Below, in pieces: positions 30,092 to 38,393 of a stretch of DNA of 64,000 nucleotides. Both the position numbers and the translations under genes were made by a program. The notes beneath the pieces are model-generated. The model did not search any database. It was not told the DNA's origin and saw nothing but the letters and a program-made list of their open reading frames with translations. Origin of the DNA: G963717155 sp963717155 (GTDB taxonomy: Bacteria; Actinomycetota; Thermoleophilia; Gaiellales; JALYLC01). The stretch covers positions 3,100,001 to 3,164,000 of the forward strand of contig OY970326.1 of assembly GCA_963717155.1 (NCBI GenBank), in the 5' to 3' direction. Position 1 is the first letter of the stretch, and each line of letters starts with the position of its first letter.

Positions 30092-31312
30092 GTGCGGGTC
30101 TGCATCGCAACCGACTACTACTACCCGCAGCTCGGCGGGATCACCGAGCACGTGCACGGTCAGGCGCTGGGCCTCGCGGCGCGTGGCCACGAGGTCACGA
30201 TCCTGACCGGCCGGCTGCTTCGGACACCCTCGACGGCCGACAGGAATGCGCGCGTGCTGGCGAACGATGCCTTCGAGGTGGTGCACATGGGCGTGGCCGT
30301 GCCGCTCTACGGCAACGGCTCGCAGACCCTCCACACCGTCCTCCCGGCCGGCCCGGGCGGCCTCCGCCGGTTCTTCGAGCGACGCCGCTTCGACGTCGTG
30401 CACGTGCACGCGCCCTACAACCCGAGCTCGTTCATGCTCGCCCCGTTCGGTCTGCCTTCCGACACCATCGGCGTCGGCACCTACCACTCCGTCTTCACAC
30501 CGGGCCGCGTGCGCGACCTCGTCGGCCCCGCCACACATGCCAGCCTGCGACGGCTGCACGGGCACGTGGTCGTCTCGGAGGCGTGCATCCCGCCGCTCGA
30601 TCACTACTTCCCCGATCTCGAGTGGCGCGTCATCCCCAACGGGATCGACGAGGATCATTTCCGGCCCGACGCCGAGCCGATCGAGGAGCTCGCCGCCGGC
30701 AGCGGGCCGCTCGTGCTGTTCGTCGGACGCTTCGATCCCCGCAACGGGCTCGGGATCATGCTCCAGGCGTTCGAGCGGTTGTGGCGCTCGCGCGATGGAG
30801 ATGCACGGCTGTGCGTCGTGGGGAACGGGCCGCTGCGGGCCTTCTACGAGCGCAGCCTCCCGCGCGACGTCGCGCGGGCCGTGCACTGGGCGGGACGCGT
30901 CGACTGGGACCGGCCTCGCTACTACGCGTCGGCCGACGTCTTCTGCACGCCCTGCCAGAAGGCGAGCTTCGGGATGGTGCTGCTCGAGGCGATGAGCTGC
31001 GGCCGCCCGGTCGTCGCGAGTCGGATCTCGGGCTTCCAGCTGCTGGTGCAGGACGGGAGCGAGGGCCTGCTCGTCGACCCGCCGGACGATCCCGTGCCGT
31101 TCGCGAGCACGATCGGCCACCTGCTCGAAACGCCGGCCGAGCGTGTGCGGATGGGCGCCGAGGGACGGCATACCGCGACGACCCGCTACTCCTGGCACCG
31201 GGTCGCCGCCGAGCTCGAGAGCTACTACAGCGAGCTGCGTGGCGAGCGGCCCTCGCCGCTCTGGCGAAGCGACGAGCCGCTGCCTCGCGAGCCCGTGCCT
31301 GCGCCCGGCTAG
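30092..31312 (+). CDS. GT4-family glycosyltransferase
   Basis: A 406-residue retaining glycosyltransferase: N-terminal 'DYYYPQLGGITEHVHGQALG', acceptor domain, then nucleotide-sugar domain with 'LVLFVGRFDPRNG' and the EX7E-type segment 'ASFGMVLLEAMSCGRPVVA'. The overall pattern is that of PimA/PimB-like mannosyltransferases and other GT4 enzymes. GTG 30092 lies 14 bp after the diiron gene. The end overlaps the convergent CehA-like gene by 4 bp. Donor and acceptor are unknown. Confidence 0.9.
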   Translation: MRVCIATDYYYPQLGGITEHVHGQALGLAARGHEVTILTGRLLRTPSTADRNARVLANDAFEVVHMGVAVPLYGNGSQTLHTVLPAGPGGLRRFFERRRFDVVHVHAPYNPSSFMLAPFGLPSDTIGVGTYHSVFTPGRVRDLVGPATHASLRRLHGHVVVSEACIPPLDHYFPDLEWRVIPNGIDEDHFRPDAEPIEELAAGSGPLVLFVGRFDPRNGLGIMLQAFERLWRSRDGDARLCVVGNGPLRAFYERSLPRDVARAVHWAGRVDWDRPRYYASADVFCTPCQKASFGMVLLEAMSCGRPVVASRISGFQLLVQDGSEGLLVDPPDDPVPFASTIGHLLETPAERVRMGAEGRHTATTRYSWHRVAAELESYYSELRGERPSPLWRSDEPLPREPVPAPG

Positions 31313-32238
31313 GGCCTGACGAGCCAGAGCGGATTCGTCCAGGCGCGACGCCCGTCGGCGTCCTCGACCTGCACGCGCCCGAACGGCGCGTCGCGCCTGT
31401 TGAGCCGGACCCGCGTGAGGCCGCCATCCGCGGCCGTCTCGAGCACCCGCGCGTGGTAGCGGTAGCCCAGCCGTCCCGCGTGCGCCGACGAGCCTCGCTG
31501 GACGCCCTGCGAGAGCGTGACCGAGCGGCACGGGCTCGTGACCACCTCGACCGCGTCGTCATCGACGACGACATCGTGGATCGCGGGCCCGGCGGAGGCG
31601 TAGAAGGCGCCCGTGCGGAGCGCGTCGATGATCGCGTCGGGAGTTCGCTCGACCGCGCGAATCCATGTCCACGCCAGGTCGCTGTCGTGGCCTGGGTGGT
31701 GGGAGTCGTCGGCGGCCAGGCCGAACAGGTGGCGGCCGCGCTGGAGCGCGTCATCCCAGTGCGGCTCGGACCCGCCACGCGCGATCTCGCGCTCGCAGCC
31801 GCCGTTCCAGACCTCGAGGCCCCGCAGGCCATCGACGTCGAGCGACTCGAACCCGGCGCCCGTCCAGTATGGGTGGGCGAGGTAGGGCACGCCGCCGGCC
31901 TCCTCGACGAAGCGCACGCCGTCGGCGAGGTTCTCGAACGGCATGAGCGCCTCGGGCACGCGGTCGACGCCGTAGGACAGGAGGTGACCGTCGCGCCCGC
32001 CCGGGAGGCGGGCGTTGAGCTCGACGCTCGGCACCACGACGAGGCCGTGCGCCTCGTCATCCGGGATCTCGGTGCGGATCCAGTGGTCCGTGGTCGCCAG
32101 CACGTCGTAGCCTGCAGCCGCGTAGTGCGCCGCCAGGGCCCACGGCGGCAGCTCGCCGTCGGAGTTCGTCGTGTGGGCGTGCAGGGCCGCGCGAAGCCAG
32201 CTGCCTGGCGCGCGGAATGGATCGACGGGGTCGGTCAC
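31309..32238 (-). CDS. CehA/McbA-type PHP metallohydrolase in a phosphonate transporter operon
   Basis: A 309-residue PHP-fold hydrolase: 'RAALHAHTTNSDGELPPW', 'ATTDHW', 'PYLAHPYW' and 'FGLAADDSHH' supply the His/Asp metal ligands, the hallmark order of the CehA/McbA group (named from carbaryl hydrolase). It is cytoplasmic, with no signal. Its GTG start overlaps the ATPase stop (GTGA), so it is the last gene of the ABC operon. A role in opening an ester of the imported compound (for instance a phosphonate or phosphate ester) is inference. Confidence 0.85.
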   Translation of the reverse strand: MTDPVDPFRAPGSWLRAALHAHTTNSDGELPPWALAAHYAAAGYDVLATTDHWIRTEIPDDEAHGLVVVPSVELNARLPGGRDGHLLSYGVDRVPEALMPFENLADGVRFVEEAGGVPYLAHPYWTGAGFESLDVDGLRGLEVWNGGCEREIARGGSEPHWDDALQRGRHLFGLAADDSHHPGHDSDLAWTWIRAVERTPDAIIDALRTGAFYASAGPAIHDVVVDDDAVEVVTSPCRSVTLSQGVQRGSSAHAGRLGYRYHARVLETAADGGLTRVRLNRRDAPFGRVQVEDADGRRAWTNPLWLVRP

Positions 32239-33299
32239 TCGCTGGCGTCGAGCACACGCGCGCTCGCCGGCGCGAAGCGCGCGCTCACGCGCTGCCCGAC
32301 CGCGAAGTCGACCGCTTGACCGCTTGGCACCGTCGCGACGAGGTCGGGGCCGGCATCCGAGGCGACACGGATCCGGGTGACCGGCCCGAGGAACGTCTGC
32401 GCCGTGACCGATCCCGCGAGCGAGCCCTCAGGGAGGTGGCCGTTCATCAGGCTGAGGTCGAGCGACTCGGGGCGTACGAGCAGCAGCACCGCGGCGCCTG
32501 CGCTGCGATCGACCGCAGCGTCGACGGCCAGGCGGACGCCACCGACGTCGACGGTCCCGGGAGCCGCAACGGTCGATTCGATCCGGTTCATCGTCCCGAT
32601 GAACTCCGCCACGAAGCGGGTCGCGGGAGCGCCGTAGATCTCGGCAGGCGGACCGATCTGCTCGATCTTGCCGGCCCGCATCACCGCGACGCGGTCCGAG
32701 ACCGAGAGCGCCTCCTCCTGGTCGTGCGTCACGTACAGCGTCGTGATCCCGAGCTGCGTCTGCACGCGGCGGATCTCCTCGCGCAGCTGCACGCGGACGA
32801 GCGCGTCGAGCGCCGAGAGCGGCTCGTCGAGCAGCAGCACGCGCGGCTCGATCGCCAACGCGCGTGCCAGCGCCACCCGCTGCTGCATGCCGCCGGAGAG
32901 CTCGTGCGGGAACCGCTTCGCGGCGTGCCCGAGGCCAACGATCTCGAGCAGCTCCGCGACGCGCTTCCTGCGTTGCTCGCGGCTCTGGCGGCGCACCTTG
33001 AGTCCGAACTCGACGTTGTCGGCCGCCGACATGTTCGGGAACAGGCTGTACGCCTGGAACACCATGCCGATGTCTCGTCGGTTCGGCGGGCGGCGTGTGA
33101 CGTCGTCGCCGCCGATCACGATCTGACCGGTATCCGGCTGCAGGAATCCTGCGACGCAGCGCAACGCCGTGGTCTTGCCGCAGCCGCTCGGACCGAGCAG
33201 CGACACCAGTTCACCCTGGCCGAGCGCGACGTCGACGCCATCCAGCGCCTGGTTGCCGGCGAAGCGCTTGCGGAGCTCTTTGAGTTCGAGGTGAGACAT
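32235..33299 (-). CDS. phnT: ABC transporter ATP-binding protein, 2-aminoethylphosphonate type
   Basis: A 354-residue ATPase with Walker A 'GPSGCGKTT', Q-loop 'FQAYSLFPN', signature 'LSGGMQQRVALARAL', Walker B 'LLLDEPLSALD' and a C-terminal TOBE regulatory domain (about 270-345). It belongs to the Fe3+/polyamine/phosphonate family. The neighbouring permeases, binding protein and phosphonate catabolic genes make 2-aminoethylphosphonate (PhnT-type) uptake likely; polyamine or iron specificity is excluded only by context. It is the fourth gene of the operon reading from 36252. Confidence 0.85.
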   Translation of the reverse strand: MSHLELKELRKRFAGNQALDGVDVALGQGELVSLLGPSGCGKTTALRCVAGFLQPDTGQIVIGGDDVTRRPPNRRDIGMVFQAYSLFPNMSAADNVEFGLKVRRQSREQRRKRVAELLEIVGLGHAAKRFPHELSGGMQQRVALARALAIEPRVLLLDEPLSALDALVRVQLREEIRRVQTQLGITTLYVTHDQEEALSVSDRVAVMRAGKIEQIGPPAEIYGAPATRFVAEFIGTMNRIESTVAAPGTVDVGGVRLAVDAAVDRSAGAAVLLLVRPESLDLSLMNGHLPEGSLAGSVTAQTFLGPVTRIRVASDAGPDLVATVPSGQAVDFAVGQRVSARFAPASARVLDASE

Positions 33300-33321
33300 C
33301 GCCCTCAGGGGTCGTAGGAGG

Positions 33322-34146
33322 TCAACGTGACCGGCCGGGTACCGACAGAATGGCGCGCGAGCGGCCTCCGCGGGGAACCCCGATGCGCGCGAGCATCACG
33401 AACACGAGTGCGGCGCCGAACGTCAGGAAGACCGAGATGATCGAGAGCGCCGCGGCGCCATAGGCCTGCGAGGTCCCGATGAACGTGATGTAGACGGGGA
33501 ACGTCTCCCACAGGGCGATGCTCGCGATCGTGTACTCGCCGAGCACGATCACGAAGCACAGCAGGCACGCGATCGCGACGGCACCGCGGAGATTCGGCAG
33601 GATCACGCGCACGAGCGTTCGCGTCCGGCTCGCGCCGAGGCTCTGGGCCGCGTCCGTCAACGTGTGGATGTCGATCGCCCGGATTCCCGCATCGAGGGCG
33701 CGGTACACGAACGGCAGGCAGATCACGACGTACGCGGTGACCAGGAACTTCGGGCTGTCGATGAACCACGCGGGCGCGCGCCCGCGGTAGACGTCGAGCA
33801 GCCCGACCACGAGCACGATCGGCGGCGTCACGAGCGGCAGGATCGAGACGAGCTCGACCGCGGGCCGCACCTTCGGAAGCCGCAGATGCACCCAGTAGAC
33901 CGTCGGCACCATGAGAAGCATCGTCAGGACCGTCGTCTCGAGCGCCAGCTGCACCGAGAACCACAGCGTGTGCCGGAACAGCGGATCCTTCAGGATCTGC
34001 CTGTAGGCATCGAAGCTGAAGCCCGCATTGCCCTGGAAGAGGCTGAACTTGATGGTGGCCGCGATCGGCACCAGGAAGTAGATGCCGCCGAGCGCCAGCA
34101 CCAGGATCCCGCTTCGTGGAAAGCGCCCCTCCCTCACTTCATCCAC
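33322..34146 (-). CDS. ABC transporter permease, second subunit
   Basis: A 274-residue inner-membrane permease with about six helices and the cytoplasmic coupling motif 'DAAQSLGASRTRTLVRVILP'. It is a PotC/PhnV-like subunit. GTG 34146 lies inside the end of the first permease gene (13-bp overlap). The stop is 22 bp before the ATPase gene. It works with the permease at 34134-34973 and the binding protein at 35053-36252. Confidence 0.9.
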   Translation of the reverse strand: MDEVREGRFPRSGILVLALGGIYFLVPIAATIKFSLFQGNAGFSFDAYRQILKDPLFRHTLWFSVQLALETTVLTMLLMVPTVYWVHLRLPKVRPAVELVSILPLVTPPIVLVVGLLDVYRGRAPAWFIDSPKFLVTAYVVICLPFVYRALDAGIRAIDIHTLTDAAQSLGASRTRTLVRVILPNLRGAVAIACLLCFVIVLGEYTIASIALWETFPVYITFIGTSQAYGAAALSIISVFLTFGAALVFVMLARIGVPRGGRSRAILSVPGRSR

Positions 34147-34973
34147 CGTGCGGCGCGGCGCTGGAGCGGGAGGTACACGAGCATCGCGACCACGATGATC
34201 AGCACGAGCCCGAGTGCCAGTGCGTGCCCGGCATGCGGATCCGACAGCACGTTGCCGTTCATGACGTTCGTGATCTCGTTCGTCACGAGGTTGTAGCCGC
34301 CGCCCGTCAACGCGTAGGCGGTGGCCTGCGCAGCGACCGCGTTGCCGAAGAGCAGCACCATCGCACCGAGCATGGAGGGAGCGAGCACGGGAATGCCGAC
34401 CTTGAACCAGTAGGTCCGCCCGGAGGCGCCGAGGCCCTCGGCCGCTTCACGCCACTCGGGCTTGAGCCCGTCGATCGCGGGCGAGATCACCAGGACCATG
34501 AGCGGCACCTGGAAGTACACGTACGCCAGGAACACGCCCCAGAACCCGAAGATCGTGAACCCGTGCGCGTACAGGTCGAACCCGAAGGTGTCGTGCAGGA
34601 ACTTCGTGACGACACCGACCGTGCCCACCGTCGAGATCCAGAAGAACGCGAGCGGCACGCCGCCGAACTGCGACGAGACGGCTGCAAACGCGGTCACCAC
34701 CGTCCGGAGGGCCCGCGGGCCGGCCGGGTGCAGTGCGAAGTAGCAGAGCATCGCGCCGAAGATGCCGCCGACCACGGCGGTGTAGAAGCCGAGCTTGAGC
34801 GTGTTCGTGTAGGCCTGCTGGAACTGCTCCTGGCGGAGCAGGTCGATGTTGCGCGTCGTCCAGTGGCCGGCGTCGTCTCGGAACGCTCCGATCATCACGT
34901 CGGCCGCCGGAATGAACAGGAAGAGCAGCGTGTACGCGAAGAACGGCACGGCCCCGAGCCACGCCCAGGGCAC
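34134..34973 (-). CDS. ABC transporter permease, first subunit (start uncertain)
   Basis: At least 279 residues with six hydrophobic helices and the coupling segment 'EAAEGLGASGRTYWFKVGIP'. The only standard start codon in the upstream open frame is GTG 34973, which has no ribosome site and leaves a very short N-terminus. The frame stays open to the binding-protein stop and reads a natural N-terminal tail ('STTLSTEELTLRSEPEPA') from a CTG at about 35051. A CTG start is therefore possible. That tail contains the 12-bp inverted repeat at 34979-35011. Confidence 0.85.
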   Translation of the reverse strand: MPWAWLGAVPFFAYTLLFLFIPAADVMIGAFRDDAGHWTTRNIDLLRQEQFQQAYTNTLKLGFYTAVVGGIFGAMLCYFALHPAGPRALRTVVTAFAAVSSQFGGVPLAFFWISTVGTVGVVTKFLHDTFGFDLYAHGFTIFGFWGVFLAYVYFQVPLMVLVISPAIDGLKPEWREAAEGLGASGRTYWFKVGIPVLAPSMLGAMVLLFGNAVAAQATAYALTGGGYNLVTNEITNVMNGNVLSDPHAGHALALGLVLIIVVAMLVYLPLQRRAARWMK

Positions 34974-34978
34974 GCGCA

Positions 34979-35011
34979 GCGAGCCGGAGCGCGTTGCCGG
35001 CTCCGGCTCGC
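34979..35011. repeat. 12-bp perfect inverted repeat between binding-protein and permease genes
   Basis: GCGAGCCGGAGC (34979-34990) and GCTCCGGCTCGC (35000-35011) form a perfect stem with a 9-base loop, 42 bp after the binding-protein stop and 6 bp before the annotated permease start. Such hairpins protect the upstream mRNA or attenuate, giving excess binding protein over membrane components. It would lie inside coding sequence if the permease begins upstream. Confidence 0.7.
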
Positions 35012-35052
35012 TGCGGAGCGTGAGCTCCTCCGTGCTGAGGGTCGTGCTCAGG

Positions 35053-36252
35053 CTACTGCCCCAGGACCTTGGGTCCCCACTGCGCGGCGAGCACCGTCGT
35101 CGCCGCGGCAGCCTGTGCCAGCGACGCGAACTTCACGGTCTTGTAGTCCTGCGCCGGCGGCAGCTTGGCGAGCAGCGATGCCGGGATGACCTTGCGCTTC
35201 GACATGTCCTGGAAGCGCGCGGGGTGGGTGTAGCCCTTCAGCCAGAGCAGCTGGCCGGCGTCCGAGTAGAGGAACTCCTGCCAGAGCTTGGCAGCGTTCG
35301 GGTGCGGCGCGTACTTGTTGATCGCCTGGCAGTAGTAGCCGCCGTAGACGCCGTTCTTCGGCACGGTGACCTGGACGTTGACCTTGCCCTTGTCCAGATC
35401 GCGGTCGGCGAGCTGCAGGTAGTCCCAGCCGGCCACGATCGGGGTCTGGCCGCTCGCCTTGGTCGCCGACGTGGCCTGTGTCGTGATGAAGTTGCCGGCC
35501 GTCTTGAGGTCGGCGAAGAACTGGATGCCCGGCGTGATGTCGTCGAGCGAGCCGCCGTTCGCAAGCGACGCTGCGAACACGGCGGCGAACGCCTCTCCGG
35601 CCTGCCGCGGGTCGCCGCCGAGCGCGACCATGTTCTTGTAGGCGGGGTTCTTGAGATCGGCCCAGTCCTGCGGCGCGGTCTTCGCCACGTCCACGTTCGT
35701 CCCGAACGAGATGACGCCCCAGTAGTCGCCGACCCAGTAGCCGTTCGGGTCCTTTAGGTTCGCCGGGATCGTTGCCCAGTTGGCGTTCTTGTACGGCAGG
35801 TACAGCTTCTGCTTCCTGCCGATGTCCGCGAACGAGAGGCCCACGTCGAGCACGTCGGGTGCGCGCTTGGAGCCCTTGTTGGAGATGATCGCCTGGTTCT
35901 CCTGCGCCGACGTCCCATCCGGGATCGCGTCGGTCAGCTTCATCTTGTACTTCTTCTGGTACGTCTTCATGATCTCGCCGTAGTTCGCCCAGGTCGGGGG
36001 CAGCGTGATCGTGTTGATCGTGCCCTCCTTCTGTGCGGCGGCGATCAGCGTCGCGAGGGGCGTGCCCGCCTCGACCCTGCCGGACGCGGCCATCGCAGGC
36101 CCGACCTGGCCGAGCAGAACCGGGAGCGCCGACAGCCCCGCGCCGGCGAGCACACCCCGCCGAAGCAGCGTGCGTCGGGTGATGCCTGCGTCCTCGAGAC
36201 GCTCGTCGACGAATGTCTCGAACGCCTCGGTCAGGTCGTTGTCGTTCACCAT
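35053..36252 (-). CDS. ABC transporter substrate-binding protein (Tat-exported), phosphonate type
   Basis: A 399-residue type-2 periplasmic-binding-fold protein with a twin-arginine signal ('TRRTLLRRGVLAGAGLSAL', residues about 25-43, cleavage near AMAA). The mature protein ('EGTINTITLPPTWANYGEIM', 'VGDYWGVISFGTNVDV', 'PIVAGWDYLQL') is like the spermidine/iron/2-AEP binding group. It starts ATG 36252 and is the first gene of the transporter operon. Export by Tat implies folding before secretion. Ligand: 2-aminoethylphosphonate or a derivative, from context only. Confidence 0.85.
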   Translation of the reverse strand: MVNDNDLTEAFETFVDERLEDAGITRRTLLRRGVLAGAGLSALPVLLGQVGPAMAASGRVEAGTPLATLIAAAQKEGTINTITLPPTWANYGEIMKTYQKKYKMKLTDAIPDGTSAQENQAIISNKGSKRAPDVLDVGLSFADIGRKQKLYLPYKNANWATIPANLKDPNGYWVGDYWGVISFGTNVDVAKTAPQDWADLKNPAYKNMVALGGDPRQAGEAFAAVFAASLANGGSLDDITPGIQFFADLKTAGNFITTQATSATKASGQTPIVAGWDYLQLADRDLDKGKVNVQVTVPKNGVYGGYYCQAINKYAPHPNAAKLWQEFLYSDAGQLLWLKGYTHPARFQDMSKRKVIPASLLAKLPPAQDYKTVKFASLAQAAAATTVLAAQWGPKVLGQ

Positions 36253-36367
36253 GTACAGCTCCTCGCAGTCAGAGTTGTGGCCCTCCCGTGCCGGCGGGGA
36301 CGCTACTCCGAAATCGGCGCGCGAGCAACGTCAACGACCATGCCTAAACCGGAACTGATCCAATTCT

Positions 36368-37477
36368 TCACCAGCCGAGCGCGTCGAGCGTCTCGGCGGC
36401 GATCGCATGGGCGCCGGTCATTCCGTGGCCGCCGGTGGCCGTGACGGTGAATGCACCGTCCGGGCGTCGCGCCCGCAGGTACGGATCCGCGCCGTCGACG
36501 CGACGGAGGTACGTGCCCGACCAGCGCCGCACCACCCGACCGGGATCGCCGCCCAGCCAGGCGCCGAGCGTCCGCAGCAGGTGCTCCTCCGGCTCGGCCT
36601 CGAGCCCGAAGACCCCCGGCTCGTCCTCGGTGTGCGTGTCGCCGACGGTGAGCCGTCCCGATGCGCGGGTCGCCGTGAGCAGCTGCAGGCGATAGCGGGC
36701 CGTCACGGCATCGGGCTCGGGCAGGGCGTCGCGCTCCGGCAGCGCGAAGGCCGAGTACCAGCGGAGCGACCCGCCGCCGGCCAGCGCGAGCGAGGGGCAG
36801 CGTGCGCCCGCATCGACCTCGAGCATCTGCAGCCGCACGACGTCGGTTCGGGCTCCAGCGAGGCCCTCGGGGTCGCCGAGCTCGACGGCGCGCCCGCACG
36901 TCACGAGCACGAGATCGCCCGGATGCGCCTCGCCGAGGTGATCGACCGCGCGCGCGGCGTCGACGTCGACGACCGCCCGCCCCGAGAGGAACCGGTAGCG
37001 GCCGCTGGCAGCCGCCAGGGCACGTAGCGCCGGCAGCGCCGCCGTCGGCTCGACGACGGCATCGAGCGGGCTGTGCAGCCCGCCGAGGAGCTCGCCTCCG
37101 AGCGCCGGCTCGAGCCTCCGCGCGTCGTCCGGCCCGACGAGCCGGAATCCGCGCTCTGCCGCGCCCGGGGCCGAGCACGCGGCCTCGAGCAGCGCGAGCT
37201 CTGCCGGGTGCCGCGCCACGACGAGGGCTCCGCAGGGCCGGAAGCCGACACCTTCGGCCCGCAGGGCGACGCGCTCCCACGCCGCGCGACCCGCCAGCGC
37301 GAGCTCGAGCTCACGTCCGGCGGCGCGACCGCAGATCCAGACCAGTCCGAAATTTCGGACGCTCGCCGCGCGTGGCTCGGCCTCGCGCTCGAGCTGCACC
37401 ACCGAGTGGCCGCGATCGACCGCCGCGAGCGCGAGCGCGGTCCCCACGACGCCTCCGCCGACCACCACGACCCGCAC
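36368..37477 (-). CDS. FAD-dependent oxidoreductase of phosphonate loci (TIGR03364/PbfC-like)
   Basis: A 369-residue DadA/glycine-oxidase-type flavoenzyme: N-terminal dinucleotide site 'VVVVGGGVVGTALALAAVDR', 'RNFGLVWICGR' and C-terminal 'TATGGHGMTGAHAIAAETL'. The sequence resembles TIGR03364 proteins, which recur in phosphonate clusters and for which oxidation of N-methylated or hydroxylated aminoethylphosphonates has been reported. GTG 37477 is preferred because GGGAGG lies 5 bases upstream; a longer in-frame start exists. It is divergent from the GntR regulator and upstream of the transporter operon. Confidence 0.85.
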   Translation of the reverse strand: MRVVVVGGGVVGTALALAAVDRGHSVVQLEREAEPRAASVRNFGLVWICGRAAGRELELALAGRAAWERVALRAEGVGFRPCGALVVARHPAELALLEAACSAPGAAERGFRLVGPDDARRLEPALGGELLGGLHSPLDAVVEPTAALPALRALAAASGRYRFLSGRAVVDVDAARAVDHLGEAHPGDLVLVTCGRAVELGDPEGLAGARTDVVRLQMLEVDAGARCPSLALAGGGSLRWYSAFALPERDALPEPDAVTARYRLQLLTATRASGRLTVGDTHTEDEPGVFGLEAEPEEHLLRTLGAWLGGDPGRVVRRWSGTYLRRVDGADPYLRARRPDGAFTVTATGGHGMTGAHAIAAETLDALGW

Positions 37478-37564
37478 GCCGACCTCCCTGCTCGCTGTCA
37501 CCACCTGGACTCAGATCCTTCACCGCATGTGTTGATCCATGCGGAGCGGGATCTTCTACTCTCT

Positions 37565-37584
37565 CAACTTGTCTATGCAAGTTG
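37565..37584. promoter_or_regulatory. Inverted repeat CAACTTG-N6-CAAGTTG, likely GntR operator
   Basis: CAACTTG (37565-37571) and CAAGTTG (37578-37584) are perfect inverse copies with spacer TCTATG, in the 133-bp region between the divergent FAD oxidoreductase and GntR genes and 26 bp before the GntR start. The position allows one dimer to silence both directions. Confidence 0.65.
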
Positions 37585-37610
37585 TACCGCCTTCGTCTAG
37601 AGTACGCGCC

Positions 37611-38393
37611 GTGGACGACGTCCGACCGCTCCACCGCCGGCTTGCGGACGAGCTGCGAGGCGACATCGACGCGGGGCGCTATCCGCGAGGATCGCAGCTT
37701 CCATCCGAGCACCAGCTCGCGGGCCGGCACTCCGTGGCGCGAGGCACCGTGCGCCAGGCGCTCGCGACCCTGCGCAGCGAGGGCGTGATCGCAGTACGTC
37801 GCGGGGCCCGGCCAGTCGTGCTCGGCCCGGCGCGGACGCAGAGCTTCGCCGAGCTGCAGAGCTTCACGAGCTGGGCGCGCACCCTCCACGAGCAGCCGTC
37901 CGGCCGCGTGATCGAGCTGGGCTCGCGGGAGGCGACGACCGACGAGGCGAGGGCGCTCGGCCTGGCCGATGGCGACGAGGTGCTCGGCCTGCTGCGGCTA
38001 CGCCTGCTCGGCGACCGGGCGGCGATGGTGGAGCGGACAGCCTTCGCGTCGCGCGTCGCCGGCCTCGTGACGGCAGCGGATCTCGAGACCGGCTCGATCT
38101 ACGAGCATCTCGCGCGCCACGGCATCGAGGTGGCACATGCACGCCACGCGATCGACGCGATCGCGGCCGGCACGCTCGATGCGCGTCTCCTCGAGGTCCC
38201 GCGGCGGACACCGCTTCTGCGCGATCGCCGTCTGGGACTCGACGGCGACGGCGCCCCGCTCGAGTGGTCGGACGACCGCTACCGCTCCGACCTGGTGGTC
38301 TTCGGCGTGGACAACGCCACGACCGCCTCCTCTCTCACACGCCTCCGTGCCACTGACCAGGGAGCTGACCATGTCGATCGCCGCGCGAGCTGA
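37611..38393 (+). CDS. GntR/HutC-family regulator of the phosphonate locus
   Basis: A 260-residue regulator: winged-helix GntR domain (about 5-72, 'LPSEHQLAGRHSVARGTVRQ') and a UTRA ligand-binding domain (about 90-245, 'SFAELQSFTSWARTLHEQPSG', 'ATTDEARALGLADGDEVL'). This is the PhnF/PhnR type used for phosphonate operons. GTG 37611 is chosen because the operator and promoter lie immediately upstream; an earlier frame opening at 37539 would include them. The 3' end overlaps the PhnW-fusion start by 23 bp, so regulator and catabolic genes are co-transcribed. Confidence 0.88.
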   Translation: MDDVRPLHRRLADELRGDIDAGRYPRGSQLPSEHQLAGRHSVARGTVRQALATLRSEGVIAVRRGARPVVLGPARTQSFAELQSFTSWARTLHEQPSGRVIELGSREATTDEARALGLADGDEVLGLLRLRLLGDRAAMVERTAFASRVAGLVTAADLETGSIYEHLARHGIEVAHARHAIDAIAAGTLDARLLEVPRRTPLLRDRRLGLDGDGAPLEWSDDRYRSDLVVFGVDNATTASSLTRLRATDQGADHVDRRAS

